Source of the DNA: Alphaproteobacteria bacterium
GTDB lineage: Bacteria > Pseudomonadota > Alphaproteobacteria > Reyranellales > Reyranellaceae
Direction: 5' to 3'
Assembly: GCA_016869975.1 (NCBI GenBank)
Contig: VGCZ01000004.1
Span: 1-64,000 of the forward strand
Length of the DNA: 64,000 nucleotides
The notes under the pieces were generated by a model, which was given only the letters and a program-made list of their open reading frames with translations, searched no databases and was not told where the DNA came from. The position numbers and the translations under genes are program-made. This document shows, piece by piece, positions 17,728 to 26,586 of this stretch (position 1 is the stretch's first letter; every line of letters starts with the position of its first letter).

Positions 17728-18750
17728 CTACTTCGGGTCCGGCCCGAGCTTCACCAGCAGCTTGCCGAAATTCTCGCCGCGTAGCAGGCCGATGAAGGCA
17801 CGCGGCGCGCGCTCGATGCCCTCGACCACGTCCTCGCGATACTTGAGCTTGCCCGCCTTGATCCAGTCGGCCATGCGCTTGAGCGCCACCGGCCAGTGCT
17901 GCGCGAAATCAGTGACGATGAAGCCGCGCGCCGTGACGCGCTTGCCGACGAACGTGCCGAGCAGGCGCGGCCCCATCGGCGCGGTCTCGTTGTACTGCGC
18001 GATCGAGCCGCACAGCGCCACGCGGGCGAAGAAGTTGAGGTTGCGCAGCACCGCGTCGCCCACGACGCCGCCGACATTCTCGAAATAGACGTCGATGCCG
18101 TCGGGACAGGCGGCGCGCAGCGCCGCGTCGAGATCGTTGGCCGCCTTGTAGTCGACGCAGGAATCGAAGCCGAGCTCCTTGACGACGAAGTCGCACTTGG
18201 CCTTGCCGCCGGCGACGCCGACGACGCGGCAGCCCATGATCTTGCCGATCTGGCCGACCACCTGCCCCACCGCACCCGAGGCGGCGCTAACGACGATGGT
18301 CTCGCCCGCAACCGGCTTGCCGCATTCGAGCAGGCCGAAATAGGCAGTCATGCCGGGCATGCCGAGGATACCGTTGGCGGTCGAGATCGGCGCGATGGCG
18401 GGATCGATCCTGCGCAGCTCGGCCGCACGCGCCACGCCGTACTCCTGCCAACCCAGCCGCCCCTCGACAATCTCGCCGACCTTGATCGTGGGGTCGTTCG
18501 ACTTCACCACCTCGCCGACGACACCCCCGGTCATGACAGCGCCGATCGCCACCGGCGGCGAGTACGAGGCCACGTCGCGCATGCGTCCGCGCATGTAGGG
18601 ATCGAGCGACATGTAGACCACGCGCACCAGCACCTCGAGCGGACCGGGCTCGGGCACGGCGTAGTGCTCGACGCGAAAGTCGCTCTCGGCCGGCTCGCCA
18701 GGGGGACGATTCAGCAGCACGACGCGGCGGGCTTTGGCGGGAACGCTCAT
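17728..18750 (-). CDS. NADP-dependent CurA/leukotriene B4 dehydrogenase-like reductase
   Basis: 340 aa zinc-free medium-chain reductase acting on alpha,beta-unsaturated carbonyls. Typical features are SLDPYMRGRM near residue 52, the cofactor fold VSAASGAVGQVVGQIGKIMG (AASGAVG) and the family segment DVYFENVGGVVGDAVL. The C-terminal REDVVEGIERAPRAFIGLLRGENFGKLLVKL is diagnostic of the group. No zinc ligands are seen. The region 18751-19013 upstream holds a family C hairpin, a short AATACG...CGTATT inverted repeat (18974-19004) and no gene. Confidence 0.87.
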   Translation of the reverse strand: MSVPAKARRVVLLNRPPGEPAESDFRVEHYAVPEPGPLEVLVRVVYMSLDPYMRGRMRDVASYSPPVAIGAVMTGGVVGEVVKSNDPTIKVGEIVEGRLGWQEYGVARAAELRRIDPAIAPISTANGILGMPGMTAYFGLLECGKPVAGETIVVSAASGAVGQVVGQIGKIMGCRVVGVAGGKAKCDFVVKELGFDSCVDYKAANDLDAALRAACPDGIDVYFENVGGVVGDAVLRNLNFFARVALCGSIAQYNETAPMGPRLLGTFVGKRVTARGFIVTDFAQHWPVALKRMADWIKAGKLKYREDVVEGIERAPRAFIGLLRGENFGKLLVKLGPDPK

Positions 18751-18868
18751 GGGGGATCAGGCTCCGAGGCAGTTGGCGAAGGTCAAGACGCGAAGCCCAA
18801 GCGTAGCGTCTCGGTCCCCGTCCCCTCCACCCCCTTTAGGGCAAGGCGGTCACATATGAAGCTTGGTC

Positions 18869-18893
18869 TACCTTCCCCCGGAGGGGGAAGGTA
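18869..18893. repeat. Family C hairpin repeat
   Basis: TACCTTCCCCC G GAGGGGGAAGGTA-type near-perfect inverted repeat in the divergent region before the terminase-like gene. Further copies are at 30086, 34033, 44379, 44495 and 55995. Confidence 0.85.
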
Positions 18894-19013
18894 AGCGGTG
18901 TGTGTTCAGCGGATACGGCCTAACGCCTGTCTCCCAACGACTTCCTGCCTCCATAAGACGCTCCTAGAAGCGAAATACGGGGTGTTTTCTGAAGTGGGCG
19001 TATTCTGCTCGGC

Positions 19014-19958
19014 ATGAGCGACCAAAACACACCCCTCCCGCCTCTTTCACCCCGCCACGAGCGCTTCGTCCTGGAGTACCTCCGCGACGGCAACGCCACC
19101 CAGGCCTATATCCGCGCCGGATACTCCCGACGCGGCGCCCAGCCCAGCGCGTCGCGGTTGCTGCGCCAACCGCATATCGAAGCCGCCATCGCCGCCGGCC
19201 AGCAACGCATCGCCGCCGCGCTGGAGATCTCCGTCGAGCGCCTCGGGCGCGAATACGCCAGGATCGCCTTCGCCAATATCGACGACTTCGTGCGCGTCGA
19301 GGCCGATGGCCGCCTGCGCGTCGATCTGGACAAAGCCAGCCAGGCGCAGCGCGCCGGCATCGTCGAACTGAAGATCGCCAACCATAGCAAACCAGAGCAA
19401 ACCGTGACCCTGAAGCTGGGCAAGCTGAAGGCGCTGGAGATGCTGACGCACCGCGTCGGGCTGTTCGCCCGGAAACCCGAGCCGGTGCCGACGGCGCGGG
19501 ACGACGACACCTACAAGGAGGCCTTCGAGAAGATGGAGGAGGACTGGGAGGACACGATACAGCTGCTGGGCGAGACGGCGGCGGAACTCGACAAGACGCG
19601 GGCGGCGCTGGCGGCGGCCGAGGCCAGGCTCGCGGCCGCCGTCCCGGTCACGCCGCCCGGTCGACCCCAAGCTCATGCCGAGGCGGCCGCCGCGCCGCCT
19701 CCTCGGGGCGAGGGCGAGATCGCGGGCGAATGCCCCGCCACCGCGCCCGAGGAGCCGCCGCCGATCATGCTCAAGGGCATGGGGCCGCCCTATCCGCCGA
19801 AGCAGGTGTCGCAGCCACCGTCGCAGTCGCCACCGCAGCCGGAGCCGCTGGTCGCCGGCGCCGGAAATGGGCGGATCTTCTGGAACACCGAGCGCAAGCC
19901 GCCGCCAGGCCCCACCTGGCACGACATCATCCGTAACTCCAAGTTCCCGGGATGGTGA
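19014..19958 (+). CDS. Orphan phage terminase small subunit-like protein
   Basis: 314 aa. Residues about 10-150 match the Terminase_2 small-subunit pattern: HERFVLEYLRDGNATQAYIR, a helix-turn-helix type DNA-binding start, then AGYSRRGAQPSASRLL and EYARIAFANIDDFVRV. Residues about 160-205 are coiled-coil-like and Ala/Glu-rich. Residues 205-290 are a low-complexity Pro-rich tail, and the last 25 end in PTWHDIIRNSKFPGW. Phage small subunits recognise packaging sites and are usually 150-200 aa without such a tail. No large terminase, portal, capsid or integrase gene is beside it, so it may be a phage remnant or a domesticated DNA-binding protein. Base composition is like its neighbours. Confidence 0.75.
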   Translation: MSDQNTPLPPLSPRHERFVLEYLRDGNATQAYIRAGYSRRGAQPSASRLLRQPHIEAAIAAGQQRIAAALEISVERLGREYARIAFANIDDFVRVEADGRLRVDLDKASQAQRAGIVELKIANHSKPEQTVTLKLGKLKALEMLTHRVGLFARKPEPVPTARDDDTYKEAFEKMEEDWEDTIQLLGETAAELDKTRAALAAAEARLAAAVPVTPPGRPQAHAEAAAAPPPRGEGEIAGECPATAPEEPPPIMLKGMGPPYPPKQVSQPPSQSPPQPEPLVAGAGNGRIFWNTERKPPPGPTWHDIIRNSKFPGW

Positions 19959-20088
19959 GGCCATCGCCGACTCCTCTAGCCTCTCCTCGAGGCCGCGCTC
20001 GCGCGCCGGGAGGCTCCGCCTCCCCGCACGCGGCGTTGCGGCGACAGGCATCGCGAGTCAATCTGCGCCCCGACAAAAGGAGTGAATC

Positions 20089-21780
20089 ATGAGCGTGGCG
20101 ACGGACGGCACCAAGGGCGCCAACACCATCACCGGGCGCAGCGCCTTCCTGGCGCTGCTCAAGGACGAGGGCGTGACGACCCTGTTCGGCAATCCCGGCA
20201 CCACCGAGCTGCCGATCATGCACGCACTTAGCGAGCATCCCGATCTCGGCTACGTGCTGGGCCTGCAGGAGGCGATCGTCATCGCCATGGCCGACGGTTT
20301 CACCCGCGCCTCGGGCAGGCTGACCTCGTGCAATGTCCATGTCGCGCCCGGCCTGGGCAACGCCATCGGCGCGATCTACACGGCGATGATGTCGGGCACG
20401 CCGATGATCGTCACCGCCGGCCAGCAGGAGCAGGGTCACGGCCTGACCGAGCCGCTGCTCTACGCGCCGCTGGTGCCGATCGCGACGCCGGTCGTGAAAT
20501 GGGCCACCGAGGTGACGCGCATCGAGGATCTGCCGCGCATCATGCGCCGCGCCGCCAAGATCGCCACCACGGCGCCGACCGGTCCGGTGTTCATCTCGCT
20601 GCCCGGCGACATCCTCAACGACGAAGCGCCGCTCGATCTCGGCGAGTCGACGCGCGTCGACACCGCCGTGCGTCCCTCGGACACGGCGCTCGAGGCCTTC
20701 GCACGCCGGCTGCTGGCGGCCAAGTCGCCGGTGATCGTCGCCGGCACCGAGATCGTCACCTCGGACGCGCTGGCCGAGGCGGCGCGCTTCGCCGAGCTGC
20801 TGGGCGCGCCGGTGTGGCAGCAGACGGTCAATACCGGTGCCCATTTCCTCTCCGAGCATCCCTGCTTCATGGGCTCGCTCAACCGCAACCAGCGCGCGGT
20901 GCGCGATATCCTGGCGCCACACGACCTGCTGCTCTGTCTCGGCGCCGACGTGCTGCAGATGTCGGTCTACAGCGAGATCGAGCCGCTGCCGGTCGACACG
21001 CGCGTGCTGCAGATCGGCCTGCGCGACTGGGAGATGGGCAAGAACTTCCCGGCCGAGATCGCCCTGCGCGCCGACGTCAAGGAGACGCTCAAGGCGCTGA
21101 TCCCGGTGCTTGAGCGGCTGGGCGGCGCGACGCTCGCCTCGAAGGCGCGCACCTCGATCGCCGGCCTGTCGGCCAAGAACTGGAGCGCCAAGCGCGAGGC
21201 CAAGCGCCAGCAGACGGCGTTGCGCGCCGAGGCCAGCCCGATGCATCCGGAATGGGTGATGATGCGGCTGTCGGAGCGGCTGCCGGCGGACGCGATCGTC
21301 GTCGACGAGGGCCTGACCAGCGCCAACAGCCTGGTGAGCTACTGGCCGTTCCGCGACCGCTACTCGTATTTCGGCAATGTCAGCGGCGGCATCGGCTGGG
21401 GCATCGCTGCGGCGGTCGGCGTGCAGCTGGCGCAACCCAAGCGGCGCGTGGTCGCGGTGATCGGTGACGGCAGCTCGATGTACAGCATCCAGGCGATCTG
21501 GAGCGCGGCGCACTACAAGCTGCCGGTGACCTTCCTGATCGCCAACAACGGCGGCTACCAGATCCTCAAGGACCGGCTGAAGCTGTTCCACGGCAACGAC
21601 AAGCCGATCGGCATGGATTTCCGCGACCCGCCGATCGACTTCTCCGGCCTCGCGCGTTCCTTCGGCCTCACCGCCCGCCGCGCCACCACGGCGCTGGAAT
21701 TCGACGCCGCGCTCGACGCGGCGATGGCCAAGACCGATGGCCCCACCTTGATCGAAGCGATGGTCGGCAAGGCAACCTGA
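20089..21780 (+). CDS. Thiamine pyrophosphate-dependent decarboxylase (benzoylformate decarboxylase-like)
   Basis: 563 aa with the three-domain layout of the acetolactate synthase/benzoylformate decarboxylase family. The N-terminal pyrimidine domain holds FGNPGTTELPIMHAL and GLQEAIVIAMADGF (the Glu that activates ThDP). The C-terminal TPP motif is GDGSSMYSIQAIWSAAHYKL with the paired IANNGGYQ Mg site. FGNPGTTELP is characteristic of benzoylformate decarboxylase rather than acetolactate synthase. It probably decarboxylates a 2-oxo acid. AAAAGGAGTG gives a strong ribosome-binding site. The 130 nt upstream contain nothing I recognise. Confidence 0.85.
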   Translation: MSVATDGTKGANTITGRSAFLALLKDEGVTTLFGNPGTTELPIMHALSEHPDLGYVLGLQEAIVIAMADGFTRASGRLTSCNVHVAPGLGNAIGAIYTAMMSGTPMIVTAGQQEQGHGLTEPLLYAPLVPIATPVVKWATEVTRIEDLPRIMRRAAKIATTAPTGPVFISLPGDILNDEAPLDLGESTRVDTAVRPSDTALEAFARRLLAAKSPVIVAGTEIVTSDALAEAARFAELLGAPVWQQTVNTGAHFLSEHPCFMGSLNRNQRAVRDILAPHDLLLCLGADVLQMSVYSEIEPLPVDTRVLQIGLRDWEMGKNFPAEIALRADVKETLKALIPVLERLGGATLASKARTSIAGLSAKNWSAKREAKRQQTALRAEASPMHPEWVMMRLSERLPADAIVVDEGLTSANSLVSYWPFRDRYSYFGNVSGGIGWGIAAAVGVQLAQPKRRVVAVIGDGSSMYSIQAIWSAAHYKLPVTFLIANNGGYQILKDRLKLFHGNDKPIGMDFRDPPIDFSGLARSFGLTARRATTALEFDAALDAAMAKTDGPTLIEAMVGKAT

Positions 21781-21813
21781 ATTGCCGCCCGCCGGAGGGA
21801 GAAAGTAGACCCA

Positions 21814-21840
21814 CTGTCATCCCGAGCGCAGCGAGGGATC
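21814..21840. repeat. Family A repeat, single arm
   Basis: CTGTCATCCCGAGCGCAGCG followed by AGGGATC. Only the left arm is present and the right arm is missing, so no long hairpin can form. It lies 110 nt upstream of the haem peroxidase gene. Confidence 0.8.
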
Positions 21841-21950
21841 CAGTGCCGGCCTATGTCCGTCGCCACGTGCGGCGCGATTCGCCTTAGCGTCCGCGACCGG
21901 CAGTTGTACGATCCCGCATAGTCGGCTGGCTGCGAGCGGCGGGGGAAATC

Positions 21951-23510
21951 ATGCTGGAGAACGTACCAAGCTGGCTGTTGCGGCTGGCGCTCTGGGTTGT
22001 GAGCAAATCCGAATGGCTGAGCGACAAGCTCAACCGCTTCGCGATCAACAGCGCGGTCGAGGTCTGCCGCACGCGTCCGCATCCCTGGAGCACGGCGCAC
22101 GACTACGTATCGTGGACATCGCTCACCGACATGCGCTGGAGCGCGCGCCATCTGCCGGCCGTTCGTCTCGACGGGCTGCCGGCGCCCGAGACACTGCGGG
22201 AAATGTTCCGGGCACCCGGCACCGGGCAGCGCCCGTGCGAAAAATCGACCTGCCTGTTTCCCGCCTTCGCGCAGTACCTGACCGACGGCTTCATTCGGAC
22301 CCGCTCGCAACAGGAAGGCGAACCCGACGACGTCCGGCGTCAGAACACCTCGAACCACCAGATCGATCTGTGCCCGCTCTACGGCCGGACACCGGCGCAG
22401 ACCGCGATTCTGCGGCTGCGCGACGACACCGCGGGTCGGCGCGGTCGGCTCAAATCGCAAATCCTCCACGGCGAGGAGTACGCGCCGTTCCTGCTGGAGA
22501 ACGACGCCGTCAAGGCGGAGTTCGCCGGGCTGGATGCGCCGCTCGGCCTGTCGAAGGTCCAGGATCCAGCTCAACGGGCGGTGATCTTCGCCTTCGGCGG
22601 CGATCGGGCGAACGCCACGGCGCAGGTGGCGATGCTCAATACGCTGTTCCTGCGCGAGCACAACCGCGTCGCCGGCGAGATCGAGCGCCTCAACCCCGCA
22701 TGGGACGACGACCATGTCTTCGAGGTCGCCCGCAACATCGTGATCGTCCTGTTCATCAAGATCGTGGTCGAGGAGTACATCAACCACATCGCGCCGCTGC
22801 CGGTTCGCCTGCGCGCCGACCCGAGAGTGGCCTGGACCGCGGACTGGAACCGGCCCAACTGGATCACGACCGAGTTCAGCCTGCTGTACCGGTGGCACTC
22901 GCTCATTCCCGACACCATCGTCTGGAAGGACAAGAGCTATCCCGTCGGCGCGACGCCGCTGAACAATCGCCCGTTGCTTGAGGCCGGCCTGACGCGCGCC
23001 TTCATCGACATGAGCACCCAACGCGCTACGCGTCTGGGCGCCTTCAACACCGCCGCCGCGTTGGTCGACCTCGAGATCCTCGCCATCCGCCAGGGGCGCG
23101 CCTGCGATGTCGCGCCTTTCTGGAGGTACTGCGAATACGTCGGCTTGCCCGTGCCGCGCTCCTTCGAGGACATCACCAAGGATGCCGGCGTCGTCGCGTT
23201 CCTGAGGCAAGCGTATGGCGATGTCTCAAAAGTCGATTTCTACGTCGGCCTGTTCGCCCAGGAGACGGTGAAGAACTCGCCGCTGCCGCCCCTGACCCTG
23301 CGCATGGTCGCGGTCGACGCATTCTCCCAGGCGCTGACCAATCCGCTGTTGTCGGAACACGTCTTCAAGGAGGAGACGTTCACGCCGTTCGGCTGGACGA
23401 CCATCAGCCAGACATCGACGTTGCGCGACGTCGTCGCCCGCAACAGCGCGACGCCGCTCGGCGACGCGCGCATATCGATGACGCGCGCCGGCTGGAAGCA
23501 CGCCTGGTAG
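21951..23510 (+). CDS. Cyclooxygenase-like haem peroxidase with altered distal residue
   Basis: 519 aa of the animal haem peroxidase superfamily, with block-by-block similarity to prostaglandin H synthase. The N-terminal 45 residues are amphipathic like the membrane-binding helices. STAHDYVSW matches NSAHDYISW. FAQYLTDGF matches FAQHFTHQF: Gln108 is kept, but the distal-His position is Asp112. FLREHNRVAGEIERLNPAW and EYINHIA match the core helices. LLYRWHSLIPDT carries the equivalents of the catalytic Tyr385 (Tyr313) and proximal His388 (His316). DAFSQALTNPLLS has Ser459 at the aspirin-site serine. No signal peptide or EGF domain is present. I infer a fatty-acid oxygenase with weak or absent peroxidase half-reaction. 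It is monocistronic, with a purine-rich GGCGGGGGAAATC before the ATG. Confidence 0.82.
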   Translation: MLENVPSWLLRLALWVVSKSEWLSDKLNRFAINSAVEVCRTRPHPWSTAHDYVSWTSLTDMRWSARHLPAVRLDGLPAPETLREMFRAPGTGQRPCEKSTCLFPAFAQYLTDGFIRTRSQQEGEPDDVRRQNTSNHQIDLCPLYGRTPAQTAILRLRDDTAGRRGRLKSQILHGEEYAPFLLENDAVKAEFAGLDAPLGLSKVQDPAQRAVIFAFGGDRANATAQVAMLNTLFLREHNRVAGEIERLNPAWDDDHVFEVARNIVIVLFIKIVVEEYINHIAPLPVRLRADPRVAWTADWNRPNWITTEFSLLYRWHSLIPDTIVWKDKSYPVGATPLNNRPLLEAGLTRAFIDMSTQRATRLGAFNTAAALVDLEILAIRQGRACDVAPFWRYCEYVGLPVPRSFEDITKDAGVVAFLRQAYGDVSKVDFYVGLFAQETVKNSPLPPLTLRMVAVDAFSQALTNPLLSEHVFKEETFTPFGWTTISQTSTLRDVVARNSATPLGDARISMTRAGWKHAW

Positions 23511-23574
23511 GCGCATGGCGAGAAGGCCGGAGCGATAGTTGGCGATGCGCGGTGAGGTCCAAGGCTATCGCTTC

Positions 23575-23606
23575 ACTCCCTCTCCCCGTCTGCGGGCAGA
23601 GGGAGT
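23575..23606. repeat. Family B hairpin repeat, diverged
   Basis: ACTCCCTCTCCCCGTC and TGCGGGCAGAGGGAGT form a long stem with one or two mismatches, between the convergent haem peroxidase and ketopantoate-reductase-like genes. Confidence 0.8.
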
Positions 23607-23611
23607 TTCGC

Positions 23612-24676
23612 TCACCCCCCCAGCAACGCCGGCGCGGCCTTGACCTCCTGGCGTTCGACCTTCTTGACGATCTCGGTCAGCTTGACGTGCGCCGGTGCCT
23701 TCACCCCGATGTAGGCGCCGCGCTCGGCGATGTAGCCGTTCATGAACTCGATCTCGGTGCGGCGGCCCTTGCGGATGTCCTGGGCCATAGAGGGGCGCTG
23801 GATGTCGGCGCGCGGGTTGGGGTTGGTGTTCGAGCCGGGGCGCAGGATGGCCTCGATCTCGTCGAGCGCCGCCTTGTCGTTCTCCGAGGCGCGCGCCAGG
23901 GTCTCGGGCTCCATCTTGCCGATCTTCTCGATGTGGTAGCCCAGCGCCTGACCGATGCGCACCGCCTCGCCGCCGAGCTGGATCGAGAAACGGCGGATGG
24001 TGTCGTTGCGGTCGCAGTCCGAGCCCGTGAGACCCGTGGCGGCCGAGACGCCGTTCTTCATGCCGTTCTGGCACAGCTTGGACCAGCGCTCGCCCCAGAG
24101 GTTCGTGGTCGTCTTGGCGCTGTCGATCATGCCGACCATCTCGCGCAGCTCCTCGACGCGCTTGGTGATGCGGCCATGGACTTCGCCGACACGGAAGACG
24201 GTGTGCTTGTCGCCGCCTTTGGCGACGGTGCGGCGGATGGTGGCCGGCTCGTACATGTCGACGGAGATCAGCGAGGCGACCATGCCCACGGTCTTGCCCC
24301 AGCCGACGACTCCGGCGATGCGCTCCTCGTTGAGGCAGTTCTGCAGCGAGACGACGAAGCCGTCGGGCGACAGATACTGCCGGATCATCGCCGTCGCCCA
24401 TTCGGTGTCGTAGGACTTCACGGCGACGAAGGCGATGTCGATCGGCTTCTGGCGGCTGAGATCCTGCAGCTCGGTGAGGTGCATGGTCTTGGCCTTGGTG
24501 ACGGTGAACTTCTCCTCCGGCGTCACGCCATCGAGCAGCAGGCCGCGCGTGCGGATGGCCTCGATGTTCTCCGGCCACATGTCGATCAGGGTCACGTCGT
24601 GGCCGTTCTGCGCCAGATAGCCGCCGACATAGCCACCCAGCGCGCCGACGCCAACCACCGCGATCCGCTTGCCCAT
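23612..24676 (-). CDS. 2-dehydropantoate 2-reductase (ApbA/PanE) family protein
   Basis: 354 aa NADPH-dependent ketoacid reductase family. The N-terminal Rossmann motif is VVGVGALGGYVGGYLAQNGH (residues 7-26, GxGxxG), AVKSYDTEWA is the usual domain hinge strand, and LWGERWSKLCQNGMKN carries the conserved Lys and Asn of PanE-like proteins. It is longer than biosynthetic PanE (about 300 aa), with a C-terminal RADIQRPSMAQDIRKGRRTE segment that matches the PSMxQDxxxGRxTE signature. It may act in catabolism rather than pantothenate synthesis. GGGAGGACATC precedes the ATG at 24676. Confidence 0.85.
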   Translation of the reverse strand: MGKRIAVVGVGALGGYVGGYLAQNGHDVTLIDMWPENIEAIRTRGLLLDGVTPEEKFTVTKAKTMHLTELQDLSRQKPIDIAFVAVKSYDTEWATAMIRQYLSPDGFVVSLQNCLNEERIAGVVGWGKTVGMVASLISVDMYEPATIRRTVAKGGDKHTVFRVGEVHGRITKRVEELREMVGMIDSAKTTTNLWGERWSKLCQNGMKNGVSAATGLTGSDCDRNDTIRRFSIQLGGEAVRIGQALGYHIEKIGKMEPETLARASENDKAALDEIEAILRPGSNTNPNPRADIQRPSMAQDIRKGRRTEIEFMNGYIAERGAYIGVKAPAHVKLTEIVKKVERQEVKAAPALLGG

Positions 24677-24811
24677 GATGTCCTCCCGATCCTTCGGGCG
24701 GAGCCTAGCCTCGCCCGGCCTCGGTGCGGAAGGCATGTTCGTCGGGGCTGCCATGCCATAGGTCAGCGTCAGGGCCATGGTAGTCTGACGGCGTACAGAA
24801 AGGGATCGCCG

Positions 24812-25663
24812 ATGGCCTACGAAACGATCGAGGTGAAGCCGCTGGCCGGCGCGTTGGGCGCCGAGGTTGGCGGCGTGAAGCTGACGAAGGTGCAGGACAA
24901 CCGCACCTGGGACGAGATCAACCGCGCCTTCCTCGACCACAAGGTGCTGGTGTTCCGCGACCAGGGCCTGAGCCCCGACGACATCATGGCCGTGGGCGGC
25001 CGCTTCGGCGAGCCGACCTACTATCCGTTCGTGACAGGGATGGAGGGCTATCCCTACATCTTCGAGGTCATCAAGGAGCCCAGTGAGACGCGTAATTTCG
25101 GCGGCGGCTGGCACTCCGACACGACCTATCTGCAGAAGCCGCCGCTCGCCACGCTGCTCTACGCCGTCGAGACGCCGAACGCCGGCGGCGACACGGTGTT
25201 CGCCAATACCACGGCGGCCTATGACGCGCTCAGCGACGGCATGAAGACCTTGATCGCGCCGCTGAAGGGCATCTACAGCGCCGGACTGAAGCGCTCCGGC
25301 GGCCGCGCCAACATCCACCGCCAGGTCGGCGCGATGAAGATCCAGAACGCCGAGCAGGCCGACACCTACGAGGCGATCCATCCCATCGCGCGCACCCATC
25401 CCGGCACCGGCCGCAAGGCGCTCTATGTCAGCAAGGGCCACACCATCCGCATCGAAGGCATGACCGAAGACGAGAGCCGGCCGCTGATCGACTACCTCGC
25501 CGATCACTCGACGCGGCTGGAGTTCACCTGCCGCGTGCGCTGGGAGCCGGGCACGCTCACGGTGTGGGACAATCGCTGCACCCAGCACAACGCGATCAAC
25601 GACTATCACGGCCAACGCCGGCGCATGCGGCGACTCACGGTGGGCGCGCAGGTGCCGGCTTAG
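24812..25663 (+). CDS. TauD/TfdA family Fe(II)/2-oxoglutarate dioxygenase
   Basis: 283 aa. Iron ligands are seen in WHSDTTYLQKPP (HxD) and in CTQHNAIND (distal His), with Arg in RRMRRLTV as the probable 2-oxoglutarate contact. The opening PLAGALGAEVGGVKL is the usual TauD start. AAAGGGATCGCC precedes the ATG at 24812; the frame continues upstream only as antisense of the ketopantoate-reductase-like gene. It is followed 62 nt downstream by an oxaloacetate-decarboxylase-type gene, possibly cotranscribed. Confidence 0.87.
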   Translation: MAYETIEVKPLAGALGAEVGGVKLTKVQDNRTWDEINRAFLDHKVLVFRDQGLSPDDIMAVGGRFGEPTYYPFVTGMEGYPYIFEVIKEPSETRNFGGGWHSDTTYLQKPPLATLLYAVETPNAGGDTVFANTTAAYDALSDGMKTLIAPLKGIYSAGLKRSGGRANIHRQVGAMKIQNAEQADTYEAIHPIARTHPGTGRKALYVSKGHTIRIEGMTEDESRPLIDYLADHSTRLEFTCRVRWEPGTLTVWDNRCTQHNAINDYHGQRRRMRRLTVGAQVPA

Positions 25664-25672
25664 TTTTCATGT

Positions 25673-25696
25673 CCCCCTCTCCCCTCGCGGGAGAGG
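25673..25696. repeat. Family B repeat, degenerate
   Basis: CCCCCTCTCCCCTCGCGGGA followed by GAGG; short stem CCTCTCCC/GGGAGAGG between the TauD-like and lyase genes. Confidence 0.65.
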
Positions 25697-25725
25697 CCAG
25701 CAAGAACAAAGGGAGCTTCCAAACA

Positions 25726-26586
25726 ATGAACTGGAGCGACCGGCGCCGGCGGTTCCGCGCCATCCTCAACGGTGCGCGCTGCGTGCATCCCGGCTCGGTG
25801 GTCGACGCGATCTCCGCGCGCATCGCCGAGGATCTCGGCTTCGAGGTTGGCATGTTCGCGGGCTCGACCGCTTCGCTCACCGTGCTGGGCGCGCCTGATC
25901 TGATCGTGCTGACCTTGAGCGAGTTCGCCGCGCAGGCCTATCGCATCAACCGTGCCGGCAATCTGCCGCTGCTGGTCGACGCCGACCACGGCTACGGCAA
26001 CGCGCTCAACGTCAAGCGCACGGTCGAGGAGCTGGAGACGTCGGGTGTCGCGGCACTCAGCATCGAGGACACGCTGCTGCCGCGCGCCTATGGCGAGAAG
26101 CAGCCGAGCCTGATCTCGATCGAAGAGGGCGTCGGCAAGATGAGGGGCGCGCTCGCCGGGCGGCAGGATCCCGACCTCGTGATCTGCGGCCGCACCAGCG
26201 CCGTGCAGATCAGCTCAGTCGAGGACTGTATCGCGCGCTGCCAAGCCTACGAGGCCGTTGGTGTCGACGCGCTCTTCTTGGTCGGCCTGCGCACCCGCGC
26301 GCAGCTCGAGGCGATCTCCTCGGCCACCAAGCTGCCGATCGTGCTGGGCGGCGGCGGGCCGGAACTCAGCGACCGCGACTATCTCGCCAGCAAACGCGTG
26401 CGCGTGGCGCTGCAGGGTCATCAGCCGATCATGGCCGCGATCCAGGCGACCTACGAGACCCTCAAGGCGCTGCGCGACGGCACACCGCCCGCGAAGCTCA
26501 CCGGCCTGGCCACCGCCGAGATGATGAAACGCGTTACCCGCGACGCCGACTACGAGCGCTGGACGAAGGAGTTTCTGGGCGGTTGA
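25726..26586 (+). CDS. Isocitrate lyase/PEP mutase superfamily protein, oxaloacetate decarboxylase type
   Basis: 286 aa TIM-barrel lyase. DADHGYGNALNV, SIEDTLLPRAYGEK and EEGVGKMRGALAGRQDP match the Pseudomonas PA4872-type oxaloacetate decarboxylase almost word for word; the Asp-Asp-Glu set binds Mg2+. In this subfamily the isocitrate lyase active-site Cys loop is absent, as here. Its reaction would be oxaloacetate to pyruvate and CO2. An AAAGGGAG motif lies upstream of the ATG at 25726. Its stop codon abuts the stop of the convergent DUF1772 gene. Confidence 0.85.
   Translation: MNWSDRRRRFRAILNGARCVHPGSVVDAISARIAEDLGFEVGMFAGSTASLTVLGAPDLIVLTLSEFAAQAYRINRAGNLPLLVDADHGYGNALNVKRTVEELETSGVAALSIEDTLLPRAYGEKQPSLISIEEGVGKMRGALAGRQDPDLVICGRTSAVQISSVEDCIARCQAYEAVGVDALFLVGLRTRAQLEAISSATKLPIVLGGGGPELSDRDYLASKRVRVALQGHQPIMAAIQATYETLKALRDGTPPAKLTGLATAEMMKRVTRDADYERWTKEFLGG

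Noticed and set aside
18751-20088. Prophage around the terminase-like gene
   Set aside because: No other phage gene, integrase or att-like direct repeat was found; neighbours are ordinary metabolic genes.
17728-23510. Prostaglandin pathway linking the CurA-like reductase with the COX-like protein
   Set aside because: The reductase family is broad (CurA and others) and the genes are on opposite strands with unrelated genes between; family resemblance alone is not enough.
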